DNA of 64,000 bases from Lentisphaerota bacterium (GTDB lineage: Bacteria; Verrucomicrobiota; Lentisphaeria; Victivallales; Victivallaceae): contig SUVV01000005.1 of the NCBI GenBank assembly GCA_015061805.1, positions 1 through 64,000 of the forward strand, given 5' to 3'. Below are positions 18,670 to 27,996 of the stretch, piece by piece. Made by a program: the position numbers and the translations under genes. The notes beneath the pieces are model-generated. The model saw only the letters and a program-made list of their open reading frames with translations. It made no database searches and was not told where the DNA came from. Each line of letters opens with the position of its first letter. Within the stretch, counting starts at the first letter, position 1.

Positions 18670-19851
18670 ATGGATGTCGAACAGAACAAATTCACTCTGA
18701 TCGAATTACTCGTGGATACTTTCATCTCAACAATGCGTTTTTTCAAGCGCGGCGACAAACAGGAGGTGCAAAATACTCCGCTTTTTTTGAGCGGCAAACG
18801 TGCCGCTTCGGAGGTGTCGCGCCCATCCCGTTGGTCGGGCTTGATCGAATCTCTTAAAAATACTCCGCTTTTTTTGAAAGAGAAAGGGGGCGCGGGGGAA
18901 AGATCACATCTCTGCTGTGATCGTGTTTATGGCAAAGAAGAAGGTCTTTCACCTGCCCTTGGGCAGGTGAAGCTGTACAGCTTCACCTTAATAGAACTTC
19001 TTGTGGATACTGTTATCTCATCTCTGCGTTTTTTCAAGCGCGGCGACAAACTGGAGGTGCAAAATACTCCGCTTTTTTTGAAAGAGAAAGGGGGCGCGGG
19101 GGAAAGAGGAAACTTTTTTTCCCGTGAAAAAAAGTTTCCTTTGTCACCCGCACACGCCCGTTTTACTTTAATAGAATTACTTGTGGTTATCGCGATTATT
19201 GCAATTCTTGCGGCGCTTCTGCTTCCGGCATTGCAGCAATCCCGTGAACGCGCCAGAACTACCGCATGCTTCAACAATATCGCTCAGATCGGTAAAGCCG
19301 CCGGGATGTACCAGAGCGATTACGATGATTATGTCTGTTCGCCGACTTACGCCAACTCATCCGGAGACACGACCCGCGGATTTTCCTGGAAAACCGCCTA
19401 CGACCACTACCTGTCACCGGAACGCCGTACCGCCAACGTTTTGGCAGCCAAAGTCTGGATGTGTCCGACCAATTTGATTCCCTACCGCAACATGGCAAAA
19501 ATTGAAAACGACGGAGGCGTGACTGCCACCGAGTGCAGTATGGTGGGCAACTCCGGCTTGATGAACGGCGGCAAGACCAAAGTCAGAGAGATAAAAAAAC
19601 CAACGATCAAAGTTCTGGCGTTTGATGCCAGACGCCTCAATCCCTTTTCCAATATTCAGGCGACCTCGACAACCTACTTTTACGGTTATGCCAGTATCCG
19701 CTATGCCAAACACGGAAAAGGCGCTCACTTCCTGGCGGCAGCCGGAAATGCGATCTGGGCAGACAACAACAGCGCCTATTGTCAGGCAGACAAGAATCCT
19801 CCCAACAACAATGCAACATTTGCCCAGAGAGTCTGGAGCGCTTCAAAATAA
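18670..19851 (+). CDS. prepilin-type N-terminal cleavage/methylation protein with three FTLIELLV motifs and in-frame palindromic inserts
   Basis: FTLIELLV encoded at 18691, 18982 and 19162; only the third is followed by [49 protein letters not shown]. The true start may be downstream (for example TTG at 19141). Confidence 0.75.
   Translation: MDVEQNKFTLIELLVDTFISTMRFFKRGDKQEVQNTPLFLSGKRAASEVSRPSRWSGLIESLKNTPLFLKEKGGAGERSHLCCDRVYGKEEGLSPALGQVKLYSFTLIELLVDTVISSLRFFKRGDKLEVQNTPLFLKEKGGAGERGNFFSREKKFPLSPAHARFTLIELLVVIAIIAILAALLLPALQQSRERARTTACFNNIAQIGKAAGMYQSDYDDYVCSPTYANSSGDTTRGFSWKTAYDHYLSPERRTANVLAAKVWMCPTNLIPYRNMAKIENDGGVTATECSMVGNSGLMNGGKTKVREIKKPTIKVLAFDARRLNPFSNIQATSTTYFYGYASIRYAKHGKGAHFLAAAGNAIWADNNSAYCQADKNPPNNNATFAQRVWSASK
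18760..19160. repeat. in-frame copies of the palindromic [15 protein letters not shown] element
   Basis: ttttttcaagcgcggcgacaaacNggaggtgcaaaatactccgctttttttga(aagagaaagggggcgcgggggaaag) repeated; perfect palindrome aggaaacttttttt-cccgtg-aaaaaaagtttcct at the end. Confidence 0.85.
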
Positions 19852-19898
19852 TTGCAATTCAAGTCAACATATAATATATTCTATAGAAAGGGTAAAAC

Positions 19899-22800
19899 AT
19901 GAAGTTCAAATCAATTTTAGCAGTTGCCTTGTCGGCACTGGCGCTTACCGGTTCGGAGGCACCGAAAAAACTCGCATTCTATTGCGGTAACTATACCGGA
20001 GTTTTCTCCAGAGCGTTTGCCAACACCTATGGCAGAACCGGAGATACCACTAATTTCGTCCTGAATGAAAGCGCGGATGTCATTGTATTTTCCCATCTGG
20101 GCAAATACAAAGGCCCCAAAGTCGACAAAGATAAATTGCTTGCCTATATGGAAAAAGGCGGCATCGTGCTGATGTTCAGCGCAGTTCCATCGATCATGTT
20201 CGGAGAAAAGCGCAGTCTGGCTTCCGGCGGCGAGATCCTCGGCGCGGACTATTATGAATACGGAAAATTCAAAGGCGAACCGACCGATATCGCCAAGGCG
20301 ATCTTCGGAGAAAAAACCCAGGCGATCGCCGAATTTGTCAACACCCAGAAATCCAATTACCCCGCCATGGGCAAAGTCACCAAAATGACCCGGCTTTTCG
20401 GCAACGACAAGGGGATTGTCCTCGGTGTCAACCGGGTCGGCAAAGGTGCGTTGGTCTACACCTCATTCCCGGCAGGGACGAATCCGGTCTACACGGCGGC
20501 GCTGGTCAAACTTATGGAAACGCTGAATGATCAGGCGCTTCTCGATAAATATTTTCCGACTCCCAAAAAACTGACCAAAACCGCCTACTACCTCGGCAAC
20601 ACCGCAGGAAGTTTCCGTACCATTTTCGCCAACAGCGTCAAAAATGGCGGCAGCAGTTCCAATCTCATCATGCCGGACAAACCGGTTGATGTGCTGGTCT
20701 ACGCCCACCGGGCAAAATACAACGGCAAAAAAGCCGATGATGCCGAACGGGCAAAACTTCAGAAATTCATCCTCGACGGCGGTATCGTGATCTTCATGGG
20801 CGCGACCCAGAATGAACTCTACAGCAAAAACCGCACCCTTGCTGCCGGAGCCGAAGTTCTCGGCGCTTCGGTCTACGTCTACGGCAGAACGAAGGAAGTT
20901 CCCTCCGAACTTGCCCGCAAGATCTTTGGAGAGAAAACCGATGTTTACAATGTCTATGCCCGTACCAAAGGCAATCACCCGGCATTGAATAAAGCCACCA
21001 CTCTCGTCCGGCTTTTCGGCGGCAAAAACTTTATCGAACTCGGAGTTAACCGCCTGGGCAAAGGTGCGGTGGTCTACACCAGCGCTTTCCCCAATGACAA
21101 AGAGTACTCTGAAGCACTGGTCAAACTGCTCGAACTGCTGCTTATCCCCGAAGAAATGGAAAAATATTTTCCCTCCGCCAAAAACAATCAGGCTGTTTCC
21201 ATCAACGGCAGGAAACTTCATCTTGCCATCGCGCAGGGAGGTGATGCCGCTGCAGGCGCTTTTTTTCGCAAGATAATGGAACGCACCACCGGGCAGAAAA
21301 ACTTTTACAGCATCCCCGGCAACAAGGATGAATACATCGTTCATTTCGGCGACACACCGTATGTGAAGTCACTGAATATCGACCTTGCACAACTGCATCC
21401 GTACGGCTATGTTATCTTCTGCCGCGACGGCAAAAATCTGGTCATCAAAGCCAGGAAACATTCCGGTTTGATGTTTGCTGTCAATGACTTCCTCAAACGT
21501 TTCGCAGGATACCGCCAGTTCGGAACCGGAGATTATTTTGAAGTCATCCCCCGGCGCGCCTCCATTGAACTGCCTGAAAAAATCGATATCCGCGAAGAAC
21601 CCGCCCTCAACAGTTACTATCTTGCCAAATCCCCCAACAGTTATTTCGGCAGAAACAACCGCCTCAACTGCATGGCGACCCACGCCTTGAGCAGTCTGGT
21701 GCCGGTCAAAAAATATCACGCGACCCATCCGGAATATTTCCCGGTCATCAACGGTAAACGCAAAAAGATGAATCCCAAAAAAGGTAACGGTCCGTGGAAT
21801 CCCTGCATCAGCAACCCGGATATTCCCAAACTGGTAGCGGAATATGCGGATGAATACTTCAGAAAACATCCCGAACGCCTTGGGCTGCCACTGGGTGTCA
21901 ATGACGGCGGCGGCGATTGCCAATGCGAAAAGTGTCTCCATGAATTCAAATCCACCGGCAACCAGTATGCCCGCTTCTACAACACCGCAGGCAAAGTAAT
22001 TGCCAAAAAATATCCGGACAAGGTGGTAAGTTTCATTGCTTACAGCCGCTGCAGTTACGCTGTCCCCAAAGGTGTCCGCATGGAACCCAACGTCCTCGTG
22101 GAAGCAACCGGCATGAATGTCAGCGCTTTCCGCGAAATGAAAAAATGGCAGGCAATCGGTGCCAAACACTTCGGTCTTTATGACTACATCTACTCCATCG
22201 GCGGCAATTTCCTCACCCCCCGCTACTATCCGCGCCTCATGGGAAAACTCTGGCTGGATGCCATGAAAAAATATAATCTCGAAAGCATGTGGGTCGAATA
22301 CTTCCCTGCCACGCTGGTTTTCTCCGCCCCCCGCCAGTATGTCCTCGACAACATCGTCTGGAATCCCAATGCTGATATCGAAGCGCTTCTGGATGACTAC
22401 TTCAGCAGCATGTACGGAGAAGCCGGCCCTGCGGTCAAACGCTTCTTTGACATCTTTGAAAAGGTCTGCGCCCGTGATCCCAATTTTGACATTCCGATCA
22501 AACACCGCAAACGCTTCACCCAGTACAAATTCTACACCTGGGACGATCTCAAAAGCGCCGATGCCGCCATCGCTGAAGCGGTCAAGGCCGCCAAGACACC
22601 TTATGCCAAATACAAGGTCGGCATCGTTGCCAAATTCTATGGTCTGCTCCGGTTAAACCTTGAAAATGCTCTTTGCGCGCAGGAACTGGCTACCATTACC
22701 AAAATCAGTTCCGAAAAGGATATCAAACGTATCCTCGAACTTATTGAAAAAGGCTACAGCGCCATCGATGCTTTCAAAAACTACCAAATCACCAAAGAGG

Positions 22801-25649
22801 AAGAGGCGGCGATTTTCATCAATCCGGCAAAATTCGGTTTGAAGAACATCAAAAACGTTTCCACCCTCAATCCGATATCCTATCTGGAACGCAGTGTCGA
22901 TCCGGTTCTCGACCGCCTCACTGCCTATCTTAAAGCCCAAAAACGCAATATCGGTGAATTCTACCGGGCTGCTGCGGCAAAAAGCAAATTCCGCGCTGCC
23001 CGCGCCGCACTGCTCACTCAGGCATACATGCGGGAACACACCCCGGTAAACCTCGTCCGCAATTCCGGTTTTGAAGATATCAAAAATGTCCGGGACAAAC
23101 ATCTGGTTTCCGACCACAATGACTTCAAGGGAGTAAGTTTCTGGCACACCTGGAAGTTCCCGAACTCCAAAACCGAATTTTTCCTTCTCAAAGAGGGAGT
23201 CCACTCCGGCAAACATGCCGGTGCCATCGGAGAACGTCAGATCGGCGGTTCACTTATCAGTTACGTCAAACTCACGCCGGGCTGCCGTTACAAATGGTCA
23301 TTCTACGTCAAACGCAACCGCGGCGAAGAGGGCTTCGGTTACGGAAGCGCCGGAGTGCGGCTGCAGGGTAAAAAAGGCTGGCTCGACCGCGGCGGTTCAG
23401 TTTCCATCCCCTACCCGCCGGAGTGTGAAAACCAGTGGGTGCAGGTCAGTACCATGTTCAGTGCCCCGGATGTTCCGGCGACGGCACTGCTGATACACGG
23501 TGCGCCCCGTCAAAGTGAAGGAGTATACACCGCCTTTGATGATGTAAAATTGGAAAAAGTTTATGACCCGGCAGCCTTTGAGGCTAAAAAAAAAAGTAAA
23601 GTGAACTTTTCCGGAGATATCGCTTCGCTCCAGGTGAGCGTGGCGCTGAAGACCGCCGGGGAACTGCTCGCAAAGTGTGAGAAGTTCCTTCCGGCGCTCG
23701 ATGTTGAACTCAAACTCAAAAAGATCGGCGATCACGGAGTTTTCAAAGTGGAAACTCCCGCCGCAAATAAAATCATCATCTCCGGTGACGACGAAGCTCT
23801 GCGCTGCGGCATCTACACCCTGCTCAACCGCTTCGGCATCCATTGGCTCAACCCGGCAGAAGAACCCTTTCTGCCCCGGAGTGCCGTCAAATTCGATGCA
23901 AAGAAGTTCGCCGGAGTCCACACTCCCGATTTCACATACCGCAGTCTGCACATCTGCGCCGGGAAACATCATTTTGACGACCGCATCGCCCGGTGGATGA
24001 GTTTCAACCGGATGAATCACAAACTCACCCATCTGCCCGAAGATGATATCGTGGGCGCCCGGCTGCAAGAACTCGGTCTGCGCCCGGATACCACCGTCCA
24101 CGCCTATGATCTGCTGATCCCGGTGGAAAAATATTTTGATTCCCATCCGGAATACTTCGCGCTGCTCGGCGGCAAACGCTCTCACCGGGGCGCCCAATTG
24201 TGCCTTTCCAATATGGACATGCGCAAAGCCTTTGCCAAAGAACTGCTCGCCCAGATCAAACAACGTCCCCACATCGGTGTTTTCGGATTTCCTCCCAAAG
24301 ACGGCTACGGCCATTGCGAATGTGAAAAATGTCTCGCGCTCGACCGTCCGCAGGATCGCAAGGAAGGTCTGGTCAACGGCAGAATCGCCGATTTTGTCAA
24401 AGATATCTGTGCCAGGATGGATAAAACTGCCCCCGGCGTAATGCTCGGACACTACAGCTACAGCAACTTTGCAGACTTTATCGAACTGCTGCCGGCACCT
24501 CCAAAAAATCTGCTGGTTTCAGTAACCCAGTTCCATTGTCACAAACACGGTATCGCCGACCCGGCATGTCCCAAAAATGCCAGGAATCATGCCAGGTTGA
24601 AATACATCCGCAGCAAGGTTGAACACGTTTATATCTACGACTATTTCTCCTACAAGATCGGCAGAATGCCCGGACCGTTTTTCCGGAGCGTGGTGGAAGA
24701 CTTCAAACTTTACAAGGCTCTCAAACTGGACGGCTGGCTCTCGGAAGCTTCCGCCTACACAGCAGTCTCCTGGGAATCCCAATGGATGAACTTCTATCTG
24801 GCGGCAAAACTGCTCTGGAGCACCGCCACCACCCCGGATGCCGCCCTTGAAGAGATTTGCACTATCCGCTACGGCAAGGCGGCAAAGGTGATGTTCAAAT
24901 ACTGGAAAGCGTTGGAAAAAGCGATGATGGATATGCCCGGATGTATGGAAAAAAATCCGGAAGACTTCACCGCGCTTTTCTCCCCTGCCCTGTATAAGGA
25001 ACTTGATGCCCTGCTCCGTCAGGCCGAAAAACTCGCTCCCGGCGCCGCAAAATCCGAACGCACGCTGCTCGATTACTGGAACGTCAACTATCAGGAACGG
25101 AAAAAATATACCAGCACAATGAAGTGGAAACTTTCCGGATATTCCGCCGATGCTCCGGAACAGCCGTTCTATTTTGTCAACTCCTCGTCGCAACTTCCGG
25201 ACAAAGAAAATCCGACTTCGGTCAAGGTTTTCGACGGCGGAGACCACGCCCGCTTCATCATCAACTGCATGGAAAAACGCATGGATGCGCTCTCCATCAG
25301 CCCCGGGGTTTATGGCGGCGACTGCATCGAACTCTTTGTCGATGACGGTAAAAATCCGCAGAAGTGCTATCACTACATCTTTGACCCCAACGGCAATATC
25401 CGCGCCAGTGAAAGCGAAGGACGCCGCTGGAACTGGTCATGGCAGCACGATACAACGGTCAAAGCCGCCCGGCTTACCGACCGCTGGGTGCTGGATGTAA
25501 AAGTTCCGTACAAAGATGTCAACGCCAAAAACGGTTTCGGTTTCACCGTCATCCGCAACCGCCACGCGGCAGGTTCCAGAGGCGGCACCGGTACTCCGGC
25601 AGGCGGAGCATATTTCAAAACTGCCAGATACATCCGTTGCGAAAAATAA
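19899..25649 (+). CDS. giant secreted multidomain protein: duplicated N-terminal domain, two DUF4838/GH67-like regions, C-terminal CBM9-like domain
   Basis: Signal-peptide-like N-terminus MKFKSILAVALSALALTGSEA; repeats KKLAFYCGNYTGVFSRAFAN / KTAYYLGNTAGSFRTIFAN; two CxCExC-type blocks (DCQCEKCL, HCECEKCL) with preceding HPEYF motifs. Confidence 0.75.
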   Translation: MKFKSILAVALSALALTGSEAPKKLAFYCGNYTGVFSRAFANTYGRTGDTTNFVLNESADVIVFSHLGKYKGPKVDKDKLLAYMEKGGIVLMFSAVPSIMFGEKRSLASGGEILGADYYEYGKFKGEPTDIAKAIFGEKTQAIAEFVNTQKSNYPAMGKVTKMTRLFGNDKGIVLGVNRVGKGALVYTSFPAGTNPVYTAALVKLMETLNDQALLDKYFPTPKKLTKTAYYLGNTAGSFRTIFANSVKNGGSSSNLIMPDKPVDVLVYAHRAKYNGKKADDAERAKLQKFILDGGIVIFMGATQNELYSKNRTLAAGAEVLGASVYVYGRTKEVPSELARKIFGEKTDVYNVYARTKGNHPALNKATTLVRLFGGKNFIELGVNRLGKGAVVYTSAFPNDKEYSEALVKLLELLLIPEEMEKYFPSAKNNQAVSINGRKLHLAIAQGGDAAAGAFFRKIMERTTGQKNFYSIPGNKDEYIVHFGDTPYVKSLNIDLAQLHPYGYVIFCRDGKNLVIKARKHSGLMFAVNDFLKRFAGYRQFGTGDYFEVIPRRASIELPEKIDIREEPALNSYYLAKSPNSYFGRNNRLNCMATHALSSLVPVKKYHATHPEYFPVINGKRKKMNPKKGNGPWNPCISNPDIPKLVAEYADEYFRKHPERLGLPLGVNDGGGDCQCEKCLHEFKSTGNQYARFYNTAGKVIAKKYPDKVVSFIAYSRCSYAVPKGVRMEPNVLVEATGMNVSAFREMKKWQAIGAKHFGLYDYIYSIGGNFLTPRYYPRLMGKLWLDAMKKYNLESMWVEYFPATLVFSAPRQYVLDNIVWNPNADIEALLDDYFSSMYGEAGPAVKRFFDIFEKVCARDPNFDIPIKHRKRFTQYKFYTWDDLKSADAAIAEAVKAAKTPYAKYKVGIVAKFYGLLRLNLENALCAQELATITKISSEKDIKRILELIEKGYSAIDAFKNYQITKEEEAAIFINPAKFGLKNIKNVSTLNPISYLERSVDPVLDRLTAYLKAQKRNIGEFYRAAAAKSKFRAARAALLTQAYMREHTPVNLVRNSGFEDIKNVRDKHLVSDHNDFKGVSFWHTWKFPNSKTEFFLLKEGVHSGKHAGAIGERQIGGSLISYVKLTPGCRYKWSFYVKRNRGEEGFGYGSAGVRLQGKKGWLDRGGSVSIPYPPECENQWVQVSTMFSAPDVPATALLIHGAPRQSEGVYTAFDDVKLEKVYDPAAFEAKKKSKVNFSGDIASLQVSVALKTAGELLAKCEKFLPALDVELKLKKIGDHGVFKVETPAANKIIISGDDEALRCGIYTLLNRFGIHWLNPAEEPFLPRSAVKFDAKKFAGVHTPDFTYRSLHICAGKHHFDDRIARWMSFNRMNHKLTHLPEDDIVGARLQELGLRPDTTVHAYDLLIPVEKYFDSHPEYFALLGGKRSHRGAQLCLSNMDMRKAFAKELLAQIKQRPHIGVFGFPPKDGYGHCECEKCLALDRPQDRKEGLVNGRIADFVKDICARMDKTAPGVMLGHYSYSNFADFIELLPAPPKNLLVSVTQFHCHKHGIADPACPKNARNHARLKYIRSKVEHVYIYDYFSYKIGRMPGPFFRSVVEDFKLYKALKLDGWLSEASAYTAVSWESQWMNFYLAAKLLWSTATTPDAALEEICTIRYGKAAKVMFKYWKALEKAMMDMPGCMEKNPEDFTALFSPALYKELDALLRQAEKLAPGAAKSERTLLDYWNVNYQERKKYTSTMKWKLSGYSADAPEQPFYFVNSSSQLPDKENPTSVKVFDGGDHARFIINCMEKRMDALSISPGVYGGDCIELFVDDGKNPQKCYHYIFDPNGNIRASESEGRRWNWSWQHDTTVKAARLTDRWVLDVKVPYKDVNAKNGFGFTVIRNRHAAGSRGGTGTPAGGAYFKTARYIRCEK

Positions 25650-25654
25650 TCGCT

Positions 25655-25790
25655 CTATTCCCGATAAGGGGAGATGGCATTGTGGGGAGGGGAAAAACCT
25701 CTTTTCTCGAGAAAAGAGGTTTTTCCCCTCCCCACGCCTCACCCCTTTTCGAGAAAAACGATATATGTTTGCTCCCGATGGTCGCAAAAC
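25655..25790. repeat. intergenic palindromic element (54-bp perfect palindrome plus conserved flanks)
   Basis: gtggggaggggaaaaacctcttttctc|gagaaaagaggtttttcccctccccac at 25682-25735; flank tatgtttgctcccgatggtcgcaaa shared with the 29.5 kb copy. Confidence 0.9.
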
Positions 25791-25848
25791 TGCAGAATGT
25801 GTGCTATTTTATAATGATGATAAATTTTTAATACAGGATGCGGAAACG

Positions 25849-26427
25849 ATGAATATTATTGCAGGATTTGCCCGGGGAGTTCTCCTGAATGTGCCTCCCG
25901 GAATCCCGGTGCGTCCAACGACCGGCAGAGTACGCAAAGCACTCTTTGACAGTCTGGGCGATTTTGAAAATGAACATGTACTTGATCTCTTTTCCGGTTC
26001 CGGTGCGCTGGCATTGGAAAGTTTGAGCCGGGGAGCGCTTTCTGCGGCGATGGTAGAATCCTCTGCCATGCATATTTCCTGCATCGAATCCAATCTGCAA
26101 AGCATCCGCAACACCGGAGTCTCCGCCCCGGCAATGATCATCAACGCCGATGCCACCCGGCCGGAAAGTTATCTTGCCCGGTTGAAAAATCTTCCGACGT
26201 TGATTTTCGCCGACCCGCCCTACCCGATCAGCGCCGAATGTTTCGGCAAAATCGTGACCAATCGATATTTCTGCAAAACCCTTGCCGGAGCACGGATATA
26301 CTGGGAAATCCCCGATCATCCGGGAGCTGCCGGAGAATTTCTGCAAAATGCCAAACTGCTGGATAAATTCAATCTGCGCCGCTATGCAAACACCATGTTC
26401 CTGACTGGAACGATACGGGTAAACTGA
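25849..26427 (+). CDS. rsmD: 16S rRNA (guanine(966)-N(2))-methyltransferase
   Basis: RPTTGRVRKALFDSLGDF; VLDLFSGSGALALESLSRGA; IFADPPYPISA. Confidence 0.92.
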   Translation: MNIIAGFARGVLLNVPPGIPVRPTTGRVRKALFDSLGDFENEHVLDLFSGSGALALESLSRGALSAAMVESSAMHISCIESNLQSIRNTGVSAPAMIINADATRPESYLARLKNLPTLIFADPPYPISAECFGKIVTNRYFCKTLAGARIYWEIPDHPGAAGEFLQNAKLLDKFNLRRYANTMFLTGTIRVN

Positions 26428-26443
26428 GGAATTGTAACTACTT

Positions 26444-27982
26444 ATGCTTGCAAAACTTTTTTCAGCGACCATCATCGGCATCGATGCCTTTTTAATTGAG
26501 ATCGAAGTCAATCCGACCGGCTCTGCCGCCATCAGCGCCAAGGACAGCGCCATCTCCATTGTCGGATTACCGGATGCGGCTGTCCGGGAGAGCCGTGACC
26601 GGATCCATTCAGCATTCATCAGTTCAAACTTTGTTCCGCCACAGGGATTCACGGTGGTGAACCTTGCACCTGCCGACCTGAAAAAAGAGGGTAGTGCCTT
26701 TGATTTGGGTATCGCGCTGGGTATTCTCGGAGCAACGGGAGCCGTTGTTCCGGAACGTTTGAGCAGGATCGCAGTTCTCGGTGAACTCGGACTGGATGGA
26801 TCGACCCGTCCGGTGAAAGGAGCATTGCCGGCAGCGGCTATGTTCGCCAAAGAATCCCGGGTTTCCGCGCTGCTGGTTCCGGAAGCCAACGCCAGAGAAG
26901 CGGCACTCGCCGCCGGAGACAAGTTCCCGGTTTTCCCGGTGAAATCGCTCCGGGAAGCAGTCGAATTGGTCAACCGGGGACACGGCACCCCCTGCCGCGC
27001 CAAAATGGATACATTTTCCTACCCGGAGAACGGCCCGGATTTTTCCGAAGTCAAGGGGCAGTTCGCCGCCCGCCGGGCATTGGAAATCGCTGCTGCCGGA
27101 GGACATAATTCGCTCCTGACCGGACCGCCGGGAACCGGCAAGAGTATGCTTGCCATGCGTTTAAGCACCATTCTACCGCCAATGACATTGGAAGAAATGC
27201 TCGAAACCAGCCGGATCCACAGCGTTCTCGGCATGCTCTCCAAAGATCAACCGCTGGTCAATGCCCGCCCCTTCCGGGCGCCGCACCACACGATCTCCGA
27301 TGCCGGTCTGATCGGCGGCGGCAGAGATCCCCGTCCGGGCGAAATCAGTCTTGCCCACAACGGAGTACTGTTTCTCGATGAATTGCCGGAATTCAAACGC
27401 AATGTCCTCGAAGTTCTCCGCCAGCCGCTGGAAACCGGTATTGTCACCGTTTCCCGCGCCGCCGGCAGTTGTACCTTCCCTGCCCGGTTCATTCTCTGCG
27501 CCGCGCTCAACCCCTGCCCCTGCGGCAGAGGCGAAGTCGATCTGGGCTGCAAATGTACCGCCGAAGAAAAACGGCGCTATCTCAAAAAACTTTCCGGTCC
27601 CCTGCTCGACCGTATCGATCTGCGGGTAGCAGTCCGTCAATTGTCGCAGGATGAACTGCTCAAGGCTCCCACCGGCGAATCCAGCGCGGTTATCCGCCAA
27701 CGGGTGATCGCCGCCCGGGAACGGCAGCAGCACCGCTACCGTCAATACGGCATTTACAGCAATTCCCAACTGGAATCAGCTCTTATCCAGAAGTTCTGCG
27801 TACCGTCGTCTTCCGGAGAAACTTTACTGCGCGAAGCGGTTTCCCGGCTCAAACTCAGCCCGCGCGCCTACACCCGGCTGATGAAAGTTTCCCGCAGTAT
27901 CGCCGACCTCGCCGGATGCGAACAGATTTCCGATGATCACATCCTCGAAGCAATCAGTTACCGTGAGACCGATCTTCAATAA
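26444..27982 (+). CDS. comM: YifB/ComM family Mg-chelatase-like AAA ATPase
   Basis: SIVGLPDAAVRESRDRIHSAF; GGHNSLLTGPPGTGKSMLAMRLSTILPPM; FRAPHHTISDAGLIGGG; FLDELPEF; CPCGRGEVDLGCKC. Confidence 0.95.
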   Translation: MLAKLFSATIIGIDAFLIEIEVNPTGSAAISAKDSAISIVGLPDAAVRESRDRIHSAFISSNFVPPQGFTVVNLAPADLKKEGSAFDLGIALGILGATGAVVPERLSRIAVLGELGLDGSTRPVKGALPAAAMFAKESRVSALLVPEANAREAALAAGDKFPVFPVKSLREAVELVNRGHGTPCRAKMDTFSYPENGPDFSEVKGQFAARRALEIAAAGGHNSLLTGPPGTGKSMLAMRLSTILPPMTLEEMLETSRIHSVLGMLSKDQPLVNARPFRAPHHTISDAGLIGGGRDPRPGEISLAHNGVLFLDELPEFKRNVLEVLRQPLETGIVTVSRAAGSCTFPARFILCAALNPCPCGRGEVDLGCKCTAEEKRRYLKKLSGPLLDRIDLRVAVRQLSQDELLKAPTGESSAVIRQRVIAARERQQHRYRQYGIYSNSQLESALIQKFCVPSSSGETLLREAVSRLKLSPRAYTRLMKVSRSIADLAGCEQISDDHILEAISYRETDLQ

Positions 27983-27996
27983 AAAGTTTGCTTTTC

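Noticed and set aside
18670-19851. Diversity-generating retroelement variable gene
   Set aside because: No reverse transcriptase or template repeat with adenine-specific differences in the window; duplicated segments differ by whole-cassette changes.
20463-21344. 293-aa minus-strand ORF and other long minus ORFs under the giant gene (21369-22505, 23397-24452, 24519-25373)
   Set aside because: Antisense shadows of the 1,916-aa CDS with no recognisable motifs.
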